Positions 8,561 through 18,675 are shown, numbered from the stretch's first letter. The stretch: DNA of 64,000 nt from Paenibacillus physcomitrellae (GCF_002240225.1 NZ_CP022584.1:2639501-2703500), one strand, 5' to 3'. Notes: generated by a model from the sequence alone, not told the origin. Translations and numbers: made by a program.

Positions 8561-10057
8561 TTAAGATTGTACAAAACCGGCCAGATAACTGGATTGTGAA
8601 TTATATTTACTAATAGCTTGTTCCATAGCCGTAAATTGACTATAATAGCGATTCTCCATATCATCCAGTCTGTCCTGTAGATCGGATATACGCTGTTCAT
8701 AGTCTTTTAAACTTTTCCCCATTGTACTTTCCGTTTTGAAAGCAGCGGTGAGGTCAGCACTATATTTTGAAGTGCCTGCTTTGCTCGCAAGTTTGTCCAG
8801 AACACCATTGAGACTATCCGCCATCTGATCAAATAATCCCGGCTGTGTAGAGGAACCTTGGAAAAGATCCGTTACTCCTTGAGGGTTGCTTTCAATGGCC
8901 GACTTAAACTTATCCTCATCCAGGGTAAGCTTTCCTCCCTCGTACCATTGGCCTGTAGTAATGCCTACGTCCGTTAGATTGAAGACACCTGAGCTGCCAA
9001 TTGCTTTGGTGATAGCATCTCGCATAGAGCTAATAGCTGATTTCAAAATCTCGTCGTTCTTGAGTGTTCCGCTTTTAGCTTTATCCGTCCAGGCGGTGAT
9101 ATCGTCGTCGGTTAATTCCTTCTTCTGATCATCCGTCAAAGGAGGATAATCCCGATACTTCTCCTCAGAAACTTTCTTATTCAAGGTATCAAGCAGATCA
9201 TTATAGTTTTGAACAAAAGCTTTGATCGTTTCAAGAGCCTTGGAGGAATCCGGCTGGTTAGAAATCGTCGATTTCTCCCCTTCCGGAGTAACGGATAATA
9301 ACGAGATTTCAACCCCATTTAGCGTTAAAGAATTAGAATCCGGGGTATAAGACTTTCCGTTAACCTCAACAGAGGCTTTCATTCCTTTCTCCGGTTCCGT
9401 AAAACCTCCAAGAAGGGCCGTCAGAGAATTACTACTTGAATCAGAATCTATAGATAAATCCGTTGCACCAAATGTTTTGGATGAAATCGACAATTTTCCA
9501 GCAACTTCGTCAAACACCGCGTTGACATTTGCATCTTTGTTGGAGTTAATTTTGGTGACCACGCTAGATAATGAATCCGTTTTGTTCAAAGTAATGGTAG
9601 CCTTATTAATAGTTACCGTATAAGTGTCCGGAATATCCTCATCTGCCGTCCCCTGTTGCTTGGCCAAGTCAGCCAAAGTAGTCTGAGGAGTCACATCACT
9701 TCCAAGAGACCCCTTGGATTGAGCGGTTGTTTTGGTAGCTAAACTCTTAACTACAACATCCATAGAAATCTGGTTTGCGGATGAAGTCGCTTGTGCACTA
9801 ATAGACGTCGTATTTCCTGTAATAACAGCTTTCTGTGCCAGCATAGAAGATGATTTATCATACGTTAAAACCTTATTGTTACGAAAATCAACAAGCTTAC
9901 TGTTGATAGTCCGATAATCTTCACGTGTCCACTCCAACACTTGCTTTTGTTGATTCAGTTTGTCCAGGGGAGCACGGGCCGCGGTCATTAATTGTTTGAC
10001 AATGGTATCCGTGTCCATTCCTGAAGCTAAGCCACCAATTCTTAAATTTGTACTCAT
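8561..10057 (-). CDS. fliD: flagellar filament cap protein FliD (HAP2)
   Basis: FliD forms the distal cap under which flagellin folds. The 498-residue product has the N-terminal RIGGLASGMDTDTIVKQLM signature, an FliD_N coiled region, a central variable part, and the C-terminal FliD_C region (FNLTDVGITTGQWYEGGKLTLDEDKFKSA, split here only by loops) ending in a coiled coil. The ATG at 10057 is preceded by AAAGGAGG; a TTG overlapping the flaG stop is less likely. It is cotranscribed with flaG, fliS and fliT. Confidence 0.96.
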   Translation of the reverse strand: MSTNLRIGGLASGMDTDTIVKQLMTAARAPLDKLNQQKQVLEWTREDYRTINSKLVDFRNNKVLTYDKSSSMLAQKAVITGNTTSISAQATSSANQISMDVVVKSLATKTTAQSKGSLGSDVTPQTTLADLAKQQGTADEDIPDTYTVTINKATITLNKTDSLSSVVTKINSNKDANVNAVFDEVAGKLSISSKTFGATDLSIDSDSSSNSLTALLGGFTEPEKGMKASVEVNGKSYTPDSNSLTLNGVEISLLSVTPEGEKSTISNQPDSSKALETIKAFVQNYNDLLDTLNKKVSEEKYRDYPPLTDDQKKELTDDDITAWTDKAKSGTLKNDEILKSAISSMRDAITKAIGSSGVFNLTDVGITTGQWYEGGKLTLDEDKFKSAIESNPQGVTDLFQGSSTQPGLFDQMADSLNGVLDKLASKAGTSKYSADLTAAFKTESTMGKSLKDYEQRISDLQDRLDDMENRYYSQFTAMEQAISKYNSQSSYLAGFVQS

Positions 10058-10080
10058 TTGAACTCGTTTTCCTCCTTTAA

Positions 10081-10455
10081 TCAAGCTCGTTCATCGATAA
10101 TGATTCCAGCGATCTTCATCATATTTGCCACCAGATCCAGCGTTTTCTCTGGAGGAATTTCCCGGATCAGTTCTCCAGTATTTTTATTTATAACTTTAGC
10201 CATAATCGAATGCGTGGGTTTATGAATACTGAATTCCAGAGTAGTAGTTGGGCCTTCCAAAGCTTTTACCGCCTGCTCGATGCGTTTAATTAACTGCTCA
10301 TCACCCAGTGGAATGACTACGCCCTGCCTTTTTGCATTTTCCAAATCGGTTTCACTTTTTATATTCTCCGTCTTATCCTGCTGTTGTTCTGTTATTCCCG
10401 AATCATATTTTTGAGGGGCCTTCGGACTCGATGAAAATGAGAATTCAACATTCAT
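10081..10455 (-). CDS. flaG: flagellar protein FlaG
   Basis: This 124-residue protein has the C-terminal FlaG domain (LEFSIHKPTHSIMAKVINKN, then TGELIREIPPEKTLDLVANM) after a charged, disordered N-terminus. FlaG proteins influence filament length. It is the Bacillus yvyC equivalent and is the first gene of the flaG-fliD-fliS-fliT unit, with its own sigma-D-type promoter and a GGAGG site. Confidence 0.92.
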   Translation of the reverse strand: MNVEFSFSSSPKAPQKYDSGITEQQQDKTENIKSETDLENAKRQGVVIPLGDEQLIKRIEQAVKALEGPTTTLEFSIHKPTHSIMAKVINKNTGELIREIPPEKTLDLVANMMKIAGIIIDERA

Positions 10456-10487
10456 AACAAAGAACCTCCGTATTGGATATATTACTA

Positions 10488-10515
10488 TTATCGGGTTCTT
10501 AGCTGAACTGTTTTA
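10488..10515 (-). promoter_or_regulatory. sigma-D promoter for flaG-fliD-fliS-fliT
   Basis: Minus strand: TAAA (10515..10512), a 16-base spacer, then CCCGATAA (10495..10488), close to the flagellar sigma-D consensus TAAA-N15-GCCGATAT. It lies about 33 bases before the flaG ATG. Confidence 0.75.
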
Positions 10516-10547
10516 GTGGAAATGGCTAATTTGTTTCTTATTTATGT

Positions 10548-10585
10548 AAAAAGAAAAGACCGTGGTCGCCCACAGATCTTTGCTG
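10548..10585 (-). terminator. terminator after the small gene at 10.6 kb
   Basis: Minus-strand stem AAGATCTGTGG / ACCACGGTCTT with loop GCG, followed by TTCTTTTT, lies just after the 112-residue gene and before the flaG promoter. Confidence 0.65.
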
Positions 10586-10603
10586 ATTTATCTTCTATAT
10601 GAA

Positions 10604-10942
10604 TTAGTGCTGTAATTGCTCTAAACGTGAACGCCATTCCTTCACAACCGGAATGATATTGAGGTTTAGAATATTACCGATTTGAACCGCATCTCCCTGC
10701 TCATAAGCTGTCATCCATTGCTGCAAATAATGGTGCAGCTGGCGGGTGGACTCTTGAGCTCCCCCTGCCTCCGATGCAAAGCCTTCAAGGACTTGCTCCA
10801 CAACGGCAAAGCCTTCAATTACATCAGCTGCCAAATCAAGTGAAATTTCTCCTTCGGCAATTCTTGCAGATATGTGCAGGAATCCCTCTTCTACGGTCTC
10901 GGCAACCTGATTAAGTTGTTGAAACATTTCAATATTCGACAT
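10604..10942 (-). CDS. small acidic protein of unknown function, flagellar locus
   Basis: This 112-residue, acidic, probably all-helical protein has no signal peptide and no membrane segment. It lies between hag and flaG with its own AAGGGATG site and is bounded by terminators on both sides. I do not recognise a family. Position suggests a role linked to filament assembly or flagellin chaperoning, but this is guilt by association only. Confidence 0.7.
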   Translation of the reverse strand: MSNIEMFQQLNQVAETVEEGFLHISARIAEGEISLDLAADVIEGFAVVEQVLEGFASEAGGAQESTRQLHHYLQQWMTAYEQGDAVQIGNILNLNIIPVVKEWRSRLEQLQH

Positions 10943-10972
10943 TAACCGTCATCCCTTCTCTTACCATGCTAC

Positions 10973-11005
10973 AAAAAAGGAGACCTTAGATAAACTAAGG
11001 TCTCC
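10973..11005 (-). terminator. strong intrinsic terminator after flagellin
   Basis: Minus strand: GGAGACCTTAG-TTTAT-CTAAGGTCTCC followed by TTTTTT, a perfect 11-bp stem with a U-tract, as expected after a highly expressed gene. Confidence 0.93.
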
Positions 11006-11024
11006 CCATTTAAAGCCTTGAGTA

Positions 11025-14000
11025 TTAACGAAGCAACTGCAGTACTTGCTGCGGCTGCTGGTTCGCTTGAGCCAACATCGCTTGAGCTGCCTGGGACAGG
11101 ATGCTCGATTTGGTTTGGTTCATCATCTCTTTCGCCATGTCTACGTCGCGAATACGGGATTCGGCAGCAGTCAGGTTCTCGGAAGATGTTCCCAAGTTGT
11201 TGATCGTGTGCTCGAGACGGTTCTGATAAGCACCCAAGGAAGAACGTTGAGCGGATACTGAGTTGATAGCGTCATCCAATACGCTCAATGCGTTTGTAGC
11301 TTTAGTGCTGTCAGATACGTCCAGGGAGTACTCAACGTTGTCGTTGTTAGTACCGTTAGTTACGTTAGCAGTCTTCACAAAAGAGGCAATTTTGCCGTCT
11401 TTAGCTTGAACGGTATCTACAGATCCATCACCAGAAATACCCAGTGCAGCGGAACGCATGTCCTGGATGTCAATTGTCATCGTTTGACCTGCATTTGCGC
11501 CTACTTGGAAAGTAGTGGAGAAGTCACCTTTAGTGGAGCTTGTAGTTTCCACTTTAGGAGCGTCGGTATTACCGATCTTCTGATCCAATACCAGTTGGCC
11601 GTCTTCGTTAACGGAAGCGGAATATTTGCCGCTCAGATCCGTATTTTTGTTGATGGCATCAGCCAAAGCTTTAGTTTGATCAGCCAGGTTGCCTGCTTCT
11701 TTCACAGCAGTACCGTTAGCATACCCAACGTTAGCTTCTTTGCCGGATACAGTGATCTTCGTGCCGTCGATGCTGAAGGAACCGCCGTCTTTGATCAGTT
11801 CGTTCACGTCAACTGCGTATTGACCTTTAACGCCTGTTGCAGACACGCTGGCATCCGTAGTTTTGAGGTCCGTACCCGTTGCTTTGTTCTCAGTAATAGT
11901 AATCTTGCTGCCTGTAGCAGCAGCTGTATAGGAACCGTCAAGACCAAAGTTAATGGCATCCATCAAGCTCGAAGCTTGGGAATTCGCATCTCCGCCACTA
12001 ACGCTGAACTCACCTTTAGTGGAGTCCGCATCACCGGATACTGCAGTAAAGGTTTTACCTTTGATTGTTACTGTATCGCCTTCAGCAAAAGCTTTGTCGA
12101 TGTTCAGCTCGTATTGACCTTTCACTTCAGTAGTACCACCTACCAAAGTACCAACGGTTTTGTTGATGTCAGAACCTGTTTCAGTTGTATCCCAGTCGCC
12201 GGAGGAAGCTACTGTGTACTGGGAGAAGTCGACGGAAGTACCATCTGTAAGATTCACTTTTCCTAAATTTTGGATTTCATTTTGAATCTTCTCAGCTGTA
12301 TTTTTGGATGCAGTTTTATTGGCCAACTCAATAGTTAAATTTCCCGTATCTTTATCATACGATACATGAAGATCGTCCCCACCATTAGTAACGGGCGTAG
12401 TCCCATTTTGCCAGTTACCTGTCGTAGGGCTCTGTGCAATAGTAACCGTTTTAAGGTTGCCGCCACTAGCATCAGTAATTGTAAGCTTGTTGTCTTTCCC
12501 TGCTCCAGCAGTTGTTGGATCAGTAAGCGCTACACCTGTAGCTTTGCCAGCTACTTCTGTCAAGCTCACTTTACCACCAGCAATACTTGCAGTGTATTGG
12601 TCACCCAATGCAGAATTGATAGCTTGAGCCAAGCTTGCTTCTTGAGTAGCTGCAGAGGCAGCTGTACCAGCTGTCGAACCAGTATTACCAGTGTCAAGAC
12701 CAGTCAGAGTTGCAGCTAGGGCGCCTGTTGTTGTTGTTGATACGTTATCAGCAGAGGATTTACCAGTAATATTTAATTTGCCATCAGCACCAATGCTAAC
12801 GTTAGCAACATCAGATAACTTGCCACCAGCACCATTAGATGCATTCTTCAGGAAGTTTACTAAGTCAGCGTTAGAAGATCCTGTGTAGCCCGCCAGTGCA
12901 GTATTATCCAGCGTATATGTGGAATTAGCACCAGTACCCACTGTTACAGTAATTGCATCAGTTCCTGTAGCAGTAGAAGTGTCAGTACCCGCTGCAGCCA
13001 CATTTGTTCCATTTACAGTACTCAAGGAAGCTCCAATGTTAAACTCGCCTTTGCTTGCATCAGCACCACTTGACTTAGCAGTAAAAGTTTTACCGCCAAC
13101 TGTGATGGTGTCCCCATCTTCCATAACTGGCTTGGTAATATCAAAAGAGTATGTTCCTTGATGCTCTTCAACACCACCAGCAAATGTACCATTTGCAGTT
13201 ACATCGGTGACTGGAATGGAAGTTGTTGCATTTTCAGGTTTAGTAACAGAAATAGCTTGGTATTTTGTAGCATTTAGAGGATCTGCAGTTACAGCAGCTT
13301 CCAAAGCTTTTGTCATTTCGTTGTTCAGTTCACCACGATTAGATGCCAGGGAAGTGCCATCAGCATTTTGTCCAATGGTGAATTCGTAACCACCAGCCGC
13401 ACTATAACTAACAGAAGAAGCAGCAGTTGTGCCTTGTTTAACAGTGATCTTAGTTCCGTTCAAGTCAATGCCAGTATCGTTAGCCTTGATCGTAATTCCG
13501 TTACCAATAGTTACCGCCGCATTAGCGCCTTTAACACTTGGATCGTCTGTCGATACTTTGGAAACCGAACCAGTAGCTTTGCTAGTCAAGCCTTGAACTT
13601 CAGTAGTAGAAGACTTACCTGCAACACTCTTAGCAATTGTTGCAAGATCGCTAAGGGCACCAGTAGCAACGCCAGTTTGACCTGCTGCAATTGTTGTAGC
13701 TTGATCAGCTGTAGTTACAGCAGGAGCTGTAGAACCTTTCAGCAAGCTTTGCGTATTGAACTCAGTTGTGTTACCGATACGGTTGATTTCAGAAGTCAGC
13801 TGGTTCATTTCCTTCTGGATCGCGTCGCGGTCAGTATCACTGTTCGTTCCGTTCGCAGATTGGTCTGCAAGTTCACGCATACGCTGCAAGATGTCATGAG
13901 TTTCGTTCAATGCACCTTCAGCAGTTTGAATCATGGAAATGCCGTCTTGGGAGTTGCGGGATGCTTGATCCAGACCGCGGATCTGAGCGCGCATTTTCTC

Positions 14001-14147
14001 GGAAATCGAAAGACCTGCAGCGTCGTCGCCAGCACGGTTAATCCGAAGACCCGAAGACAATTTCTCCATGGATTTGGATTGAGCGTTGGAGTTAGACGTC
14101 AATTTGTTGTACGTGTTCAGTGCCGCAATATTGTGATTAATAATCAT
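11025..14147 (-). CDS. hag: giant flagellin with expanded, repeat-containing central domain
   Basis: Filament subunit of 1040 residues, against roughly 270-500 in typical flagellins. Residues 1-140 are a standard D0/D1 N-terminus ([36 protein letters not shown]) and residues ~948-1040 the D1/D0 C-terminus ([20 protein letters not shown]). Between them lie about 800 residues of Gly/Ala/Thr-rich surface domain. Modules of the kind [12 protein letters not shown]...GKTF recur at ~329-376, 675-765 and 773-855. The first appears split, its second half ([14 protein letters not shown], ~507-543) lying after a ~125-residue insertion. An AAGGAGG site precedes the ATG. Expression is probably sigma-D driven and CsrA-repressed. 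Confidence 0.97.
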   Translation of the reverse strand: MIINHNIAALNTYNKLTSNSNAQSKSMEKLSSGLRINRAGDDAAGLSISEKMRAQIRGLDQASRNSQDGISMIQTAEGALNETHDILQRMRELADQSANGTNSDTDRDAIQKEMNQLTSEINRIGNTTEFNTQSLLKGSTAPAVTTADQATTIAAGQTGVATGALSDLATIAKSVAGKSSTTEVQGLTSKATGSVSKVSTDDPSVKGANAAVTIGNGITIKANDTGIDLNGTKITVKQGTTAASSVSYSAAGGYEFTIGQNADGTSLASNRGELNNEMTKALEAAVTADPLNATKYQAISVTKPENATTSIPVTDVTANGTFAGGVEEHQGTYSFDITKPVMEDGDTITVGGKTFTAKSSGADASKGEFNIGASLSTVNGTNVAAAGTDTSTATGTDAITVTVGTGANSTYTLDNTALAGYTGSSNADLVNFLKNASNGAGGKLSDVANVSIGADGKLNITGKSSADNVSTTTTGALAATLTGLDTGNTGSTAGTAASAATQEASLAQAINSALGDQYTASIAGGKVSLTEVAGKATGVALTDPTTAGAGKDNKLTITDASGGNLKTVTIAQSPTTGNWQNGTTPVTNGGDDLHVSYDKDTGNLTIELANKTASKNTAEKIQNEIQNLGKVNLTDGTSVDFSQYTVASSGDWDTTETGSDINKTVGTLVGGTTEVKGQYELNIDKAFAEGDTVTIKGKTFTAVSGDADSTKGEFSVSGGDANSQASSLMDAINFGLDGSYTAAATGSKITITENKATGTDLKTTDASVSATGVKGQYAVDVNELIKDGGSFSIDGTKITVSGKEANVGYANGTAVKEAGNLADQTKALADAINKNTDLSGKYSASVNEDGQLVLDQKIGNTDAPKVETTSSTKGDFSTTFQVGANAGQTMTIDIQDMRSAALGISGDGSVDTVQAKDGKIASFVKTANVTNGTNNDNVEYSLDVSDSTKATNALSVLDDAINSVSAQRSSLGAYQNRLEHTINNLGTSSENLTAAESRIRDVDMAKEMMNQTKSSILSQAAQAMLAQANQQPQQVLQLLR

Positions 14148-14192
14148 GTAACTTTTCCTCCTTGAATTGTAAGGTCCACATCCTTGTGGTCC
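14148..14192 (-). promoter_or_regulatory. CsrA-binding leader of hag
   Basis: In the hag leader RNA a short hairpin GGACCACA-AGGA-TGTGG (14192..14173) presents GGA in its loop. The sequence ACAAGGATGT matches the published high-affinity CsrA consensus RUACARGGAUGU in its last ten positions. A second GGA-containing stretch (TTCAAGGAGG) is the ribosome binding site itself. This two-site layout is what is known for CsrA repression of hag in Bacillus. Confidence 0.75.
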
Positions 14193-14238
14193 GCTGTCGC
14201 TTAGGGTCGGCCGCCCCTGCTTTCAGCGTCTATTATAT

Positions 14239-14265
14239 ATATCGACCTGACTCGACTGTTTTTTA
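14239..14265 (-). promoter_or_regulatory. sigma-D promoter for flagellin
   Basis: Minus strand: TAAA (14265..14262), 15-base spacer, GTCGATAT (14246..14239); seven of eight -10 positions match the sigma-D consensus. The leader to the ATG is roughly 85 bases. Confidence 0.85.
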
Positions 14266-14283
14266 TAGTTTTCGAAATGTTTT

Positions 14284-14523
14284 CTAATTTTCTTCGGTTT
14301 GGCGGAAATGTTCAAACAAGTTTTTTATACTCAGCGGGTCCGGTGCAGCGGATTCCCTGTTCGATTCTTGAATAGTGAGATAAACTTCCTTACGAAAAAT
14401 ATCGACGTGCTTCGGTGCAGAAATACCGATTCTAACCGTATCTCCTTCTACGCCAAGTATAGTGACTTCAATCGAGTCCTGGATGATGACAGACTCTCCT
14501 TTTTTCCTTGAAAGCACCAGCAT
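14284..14523 (-). CDS. csrA: carbon storage regulator / translational repressor CsrA
   Basis: CsrA dimers bind GGA motifs in mRNA leaders; in Gram-positives the main target is hag. The 79-residue protein has the canonical start [16 protein letters not shown] and IRIGISAPK-type strand with the RNA-contacting region ([19 protein letters not shown]). It overlaps functionally with fliW, which ends three bases before it. It is convergent in role with the GGA hairpin of the hag leader immediately downstream. Confidence 0.97.
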   Translation of the reverse strand: MLVLSRKKGESVIIQDSIEVTILGVEGDTVRIGISAPKHVDIFRKEVYLTIQESNRESAAPDPLSIKNLFEHFRQTEEN

Positions 14524-14525
14524 CT

Positions 14526-14966
14526 TTATTCACCACTCTTCGTATTAGTTTCTTGATTCCACAATCGATGCCGCGGTTGATAACCGGATTGATGAAGCAC
14601 AATTTGTTTGGCGCTATGATTCTCTGGATTCAGTACTAACGGGGCCAGCAGATTCATTGTGCTGTCGGTCATCGGATTCTTCAGGGTCACCATGCAGCGT
14701 ACAATAAGTTTGCCTTCAATCCCAAGTTCCTCAGCTTCAGCATCAGACAATTCAAATTCATAAGAAGGGTAGAAGAGGAACGGGTCTGACAGTAAAAAGC
14801 CGATATTCTGATCTTTAACCGATTGTAAATAACAGAACGGGCTGTCCTCTACCTCAATCAGAGCAAACTCGGTTTCCTGTTCAAAGCCTGGGATTCCCTT
14901 CGAGAAATGATAAACTTCTCCTTCACTGATCTCCAGTGTCCCCCACGCGGTTGTTGCTACCTGCAT
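14526..14966 (-). CDS. fliW: flagellar assembly factor FliW
   Basis: FliW binds CsrA allosterically and also binds flagellin; free flagellin displaces CsrA-FliW and restores repression, coupling hag translation to export. The protein has the conserved FSKGIPGFE and [15 protein letters not shown] segments. I chose the ATG at 14966 (146 residues), ten bases after AAAGGAG; a TTG two codons upstream is an alternative. It is translated directly before csrA. Confidence 0.96.
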   Translation of the reverse strand: MQVATTAWGTLEISEGEVYHFSKGIPGFEQETEFALIEVEDSPFCYLQSVKDQNIGFLLSDPFLFYPSYEFELSDAEAEELGIEGKLIVRCMVTLKNPMTDSTMNLLAPLVLNPENHSAKQIVLHQSGYQPRHRLWNQETNTKSGE

Positions 14967-15046
14967 TCTCAAACCTCTCCTTTGGTATACTCAAATAATA
15001 AAAGCCATAGACAGGTTTATCTATCTACAGCCTTTTATCGAAAAAA

Positions 15047-15610
15047 TTATAATTTCATATCAATCTCGGGAGGGATAAACTCCACTTTCGGGGCTTGTCT
15101 CACATAGATGTCCAGCTTCCCCCGCTGGTACTCAATCTCCGGTTTGTTCACCTGAACCTGAATATCGACATTTCCTTCCTGAACCTCAATTTGAGGTTCT
15201 CTCCGCTCCACGTCAATATTAACAAGCTTACCGGAAGAAGGCCCTCTAAACTCCACAAATCCGTCCTGAGAAGCGTTGTCCTTCAAAACTTGAGGAATCG
15301 TATTTCCGGGCTTCCAAAATTCGGCCATACGTTTCCCCTGCTCCACCCGTCTAGCCAGATTCTGATTAAACAGAGGCTGCAAGTTTGATGTATGCCGCTT
15401 GGTCATCTCCAAATTACCACCGCCGGTAACAGCTGATCTTACCGCAGACTGGTCGATTGTAAGCTTGGCTGGTTCCTGGTGAATGTCAATCTGCGGCGAT
15501 GTAGTATGGATCTGCATATCGGCTTTAGGCTGACGGATAGAAAATTGTCCCAAATCGGCATCTATTCCTATATAGCCAGGAGTCTGCCGAATTTGTAAAA
15601 TACCTATCAT
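15047..15610 (-). CDS. DUF6470 (YviE-like) flagellar-locus protein
   Basis: This ~187-residue protein lies between flgL and fliW, where Bacillus has yviE. It starts MIGILQIRQTPGYIGIDAD and is made of alternating short beta-type segments (LDIYVRQAPKVEF, VDIQVQVNKPEIEYQ). No signal peptide or catalytic motif is visible and the molecular role is not known. The start is uncertain: ATG 15610 fits the family, with only a weak GGGGG upstream. Confidence 0.8.
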   Translation of the reverse strand: MIGILQIRQTPGYIGIDADLGQFSIRQPKADMQIHTTSPQIDIHQEPAKLTIDQSAVRSAVTGGGNLEMTKRHTSNLQPLFNQNLARRVEQGKRMAEFWKPGNTIPQVLKDNASQDGFVEFRGPSSGKLVNIDVERREPQIEVQEGNVDIQVQVNKPEIEYQRGKLDIYVRQAPKVEFIPPEIDMKL

Positions 15611-15630
15611 ATGCAACGCCCCCAATTATT

Positions 15631-16560
15631 CTACTTCAGAAAATCAGCCAGTGAAGGAGAAATAATCTTGGCTCCGGCAGACAGAGAAGCATTATAAATA
15701 TTTTCTTGTATTTGCGAGTTCATAATCAACTGCGCGTAATCCGCATCCTCCGTCTTGGATTGCAAATCTGTTAAATTCGTTTCCATATCGCTTAAACGAT
15801 TCTGGAGAAGTTCAATACGGTTGGTTTTGGCCCCTACCTCCGCTCTGACGGACAACATCTTATCGGACCGTGTATCAATATTATCCAACTGGGCCGATAC
15901 GGAGCTTATATCCCCCTTTGCCAATGCGGTCGAAATGTTATTAATGATGTTAAATATATTATCCTGGTCTTCAGCATTACCAAACACATCATTACTTGTT
16001 ATATTAACCGTCATCGACACGCCAGCGCTGACCGTATAGTTAACAGGACCTTGATCAATTTGATCCATAACCGTCTTAAGGTCATCCGTATTGGAGGTTC
16101 CGTCTTCGTTCTTTGGAAAAACAAAAGGTTTGTCCGTATATTTCTGGCCGTTAAAGACGTATTTGCCATTCAGTGTACTATTGGCGATATCGATTAACTG
16201 CTCTTTCAATTCTCCGATCTCCTCATTAATACTGTCTAAAGAGGATTGCGGATTTGTTCCCGTGCCCGCCTGTACCGTAAGTTCACGTATACGCTGTACC
16301 ACATCGCCAGCCTGACTCATTACGGTATCATTATAATCCAACCAGGAAACAGAGCTGTCCACATTCTTTTGATACTGTTCATTTGAAGAAAGTTCAGAAC
16401 GATAACGTAAGGAATAAGTGATTCCAACCGGATCATCTGATGGCTTGTTGATTTTACGCCCCGTTGCCATTTGAGTTTGCATATCGCTCATTTTCACTGA
16501 ATTCCGATTTATATTCAGCAAAAGCTGAGAACTCAGCATATTATTAGTAATGCGCTGCAC
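15631..16560 (-). CDS. flgL: flagellar hook-filament junction protein FlgL (HAP3)
   Basis: FlgL joins FlgK to the filament. The 309-residue product has the flagellin-like N-terminus (RITNNMLSSQLLLNINRN, ATGRKINKPSDDPVG) and C-terminus (AQLIMNSQIQENIYNASLSAGA). The start is a GTG at 16560, spaced seven bases from GGAGG; another GTG two codons upstream overlaps that site. It follows flgK by 27 bases in the same operon. Confidence 0.96.
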   Translation of the reverse strand: MQRITNNMLSSQLLLNINRNSVKMSDMQTQMATGRKINKPSDDPVGITYSLRYRSELSSNEQYQKNVDSSVSWLDYNDTVMSQAGDVVQRIRELTVQAGTGTNPQSSLDSINEEIGELKEQLIDIANSTLNGKYVFNGQKYTDKPFVFPKNEDGTSNTDDLKTVMDQIDQGPVNYTVSAGVSMTVNITSNDVFGNAEDQDNIFNIINNISTALAKGDISSVSAQLDNIDTRSDKMLSVRAEVGAKTNRIELLQNRLSDMETNLTDLQSKTEDADYAQLIMNSQIQENIYNASLSAGAKIISPSLADFLK

Positions 16561-16587
16561 GATCACCCCTCCATTCGTACTTCATTA

Positions 16588-18156
16588 TTATCTGCCGACC
16601 GTTCCGGTCGAATTAATCAATTTGTCTAACATCTCATCAAAAGTCGTCATAAACCGAGCCGCTGCACTATAGGCATGCTGGTATTTAATCATTTCGCTCA
16701 TTTCTTCATCAAGAGATACTCCGCTGACCGATTGTCTGCTGCTGTCCGACTGCTGGAGTAGAATATCGGAGTTCTGACTCTGGCGTGTTGCTTCTTGTGC
16801 CTGTACACCGAGTTGCCCTACCATGGAGCTATAATAAGAATCTACAGTTGCATTCCGTTTTCCGTCTACAGATAGGAAGGTAGTCTGCTTCAGGTTCCCC
16901 ATAAGAAGAGCCAGGCTGTTATTGCCTTTAACTACCGCTTCTTCGTCCCCTGTGCCAGTTGTTCTTAGCGAGGAAGCAATCAAGCTGGGATCACTCAGAA
17001 TAGCAGAGTTCACCTTAATGTTAGAAGCTGTAATTGGAGGTCCACCCTCAAAGAAAGGGAGTCCGCCAGTTGTCGTTCCATCGAGCGTATACCCCAGCTG
17101 ATGTAAGCCATTAATCCCATTGACTATAACTTCCGTATCCTCGGCAACAGTTCCCGAAATAGTTGATCCATCTACTCCTGTAACCGAAACTCCTGCCGGC
17201 AGATTCGAGCCTTTGGGCAAGGTAATTTTGATTTCCCCATTGGCAAGGGTATTAGCAAGTTCATCCATCTGTTTGCTGTAATCATTCACGTAATTCTCAC
17301 GGGAGTAAAGCATTCCATAAACTTCTCCGCCTGTAAGAGAACCTGAAGTAAATGCATTCTCAAGAAAAGCACCCTGTTCTTCCGGAGTATCGCCTTCATT
17401 CACCTGAACAGCAACTTCGTTCCCTTCGACCAGTGTCTCATTGCCCATTAGAATCGTATAGCCTTGATCGGTATCCTGTACGGAAATATTAATGATTTTT
17501 GAAAGTTTATCCGTTAAAAGGTCGCGCTGATCCCGCAAATCATTGGCATCGTCACCAAGACCCTCTATACGAGTAATCGACTTGTTCAGATCAGCGATCG
17601 AAGTTAGGTATCCCTGCACTTCGTTGGCCTTTACGCCCACATTGGTGGTTAAGTCCTGTTTCAGGTTCGTCAGCTGGCCGCTCATATAGTTCAGAGCATC
17701 GGTCAAAGCCGCTGCATTTTCCTTGACGATCCGGCGAGCCGTAACGTTCTCAGGGTCCTTGCTGAGATCAGACCATGCGTTCCAGAAGTTGTCCAGTACT
17801 GTACGAATACCTGAATCAGAGGGCTCATTAAAAATCCCCTGCAGCTTGTCCAGCGCATCCGCCTGGGTTGTCCAACTGCCATTTGCCGTATTCTCATTAC
17901 GAAACTGCCCATCAAGGAAACCTTCCCTAATCCGGGTGATCGAGCTGAATTCTACGCCAGTGCCCAGTTGACCGGGGCTAACAGAACGGTTTAAGCCGTA
18001 AGCTTCCATCGGGATGGAAGCCTGCATGTTTACACGTTGACGGGTATAGCCCTCCGTGTTCGCATTCGCGATATTGTGACCGGTTGTATTCAGGGCCGCT
18101 GTCTGCGTAAACAAACTCCGCTTCGCCGTTTCAATGGAATGGAATGTAGATGTCAT
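16588..18156 (-). CDS. flgK: flagellar hook-associated protein FlgK (HAP1)
   Basis: FlgK sits between the hook and FlgL. The 522-residue protein has the rod/hook N-terminal motif ALNTTGHNIANANTEGYTRQ and the C-terminal GVSLDEEMSEMIKYQHAYSAAARF. The central part is variable. The ATG is preceded by AAGGAGG. It lies 18 bases after flgN, its export chaperone. Confidence 0.97.
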   Translation of the reverse strand: MTSTFHSIETAKRSLFTQTAALNTTGHNIANANTEGYTRQRVNMQASIPMEAYGLNRSVSPGQLGTGVEFSSITRIREGFLDGQFRNENTANGSWTTQADALDKLQGIFNEPSDSGIRTVLDNFWNAWSDLSKDPENVTARRIVKENAAALTDALNYMSGQLTNLKQDLTTNVGVKANEVQGYLTSIADLNKSITRIEGLGDDANDLRDQRDLLTDKLSKIINISVQDTDQGYTILMGNETLVEGNEVAVQVNEGDTPEEQGAFLENAFTSGSLTGGEVYGMLYSRENYVNDYSKQMDELANTLANGEIKITLPKGSNLPAGVSVTGVDGSTISGTVAEDTEVIVNGINGLHQLGYTLDGTTTGGLPFFEGGPPITASNIKVNSAILSDPSLIASSLRTTGTGDEEAVVKGNNSLALLMGNLKQTTFLSVDGKRNATVDSYYSSMVGQLGVQAQEATRQSQNSDILLQQSDSSRQSVSGVSLDEEMSEMIKYQHAYSAAARFMTTFDEMLDKLINSTGTVGR

Positions 18157-18174
18157 AATTTCCTCCTTAAATGA

Positions 18175-18675
18175 TCAGCCGCGGGCATCAAAGAATCCTG
18201 TTCGAGTATAACCGCCTGCTTTATGCACAGGATGGTGATAAGTGGTCTCATCCTCTGGCGCGCCGACTAACAAATCGAGCGAATAATCAATGAAGCTAAG
18301 CGACTGTTCTACCAGCTTCTGGTTTAAATCATTCGCTTCCTTCAATCGATTCAAGGTCTGGCTGAGTCTAGTCTGGATCTCCTGGAGCCGCTGTTTATCC
18401 GCAGGATCAAACACCAGCCGCGAGATTTCCGTCATGTTCAGATCCAGCCGAGACTTGATCCCACGTTCACGCAGAAAAGACTGGCAAGCCTCCATCCGCT
18501 CTTCATCCAACTGTCCGATGCGTTTCATGCACCGCGACTCCTGGTTCAAAATGCCTATCAGCTTATCCACTTGATTATCTATAATGGCTTTGCGTTTCTC
18601 GTCAGCCCAGTTCAGCATCGTTCGATGCTCTTCGTCCAAACGCTCCAACACGCCGACCAATGCTTCTACTGACAT
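18175..18675 (-). CDS. flgN: flagellar export chaperone FlgN
   Basis: This 166-residue helical protein has a FlgN-type heptad-rich sequence (LVGVLERLDEEHRTMLNWADEK) and an RMKRIGQLDEER region. FlgN binds FlgK and FlgL and delivers them to the export gate. It lies between flgM and flgK, the position of yvyG in Bacillus. Confidence 0.9.
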   Translation of the reverse strand: MSVEALVGVLERLDEEHRTMLNWADEKRKAIIDNQVDKLIGILNQESRCMKRIGQLDEERMEACQSFLRERGIKSRLDLNMTEISRLVFDPADKQRLQEIQTRLSQTLNRLKEANDLNQKLVEQSLSFIDYSLDLLVGAPEDETTYHHPVHKAGGYTRTGFFDARG

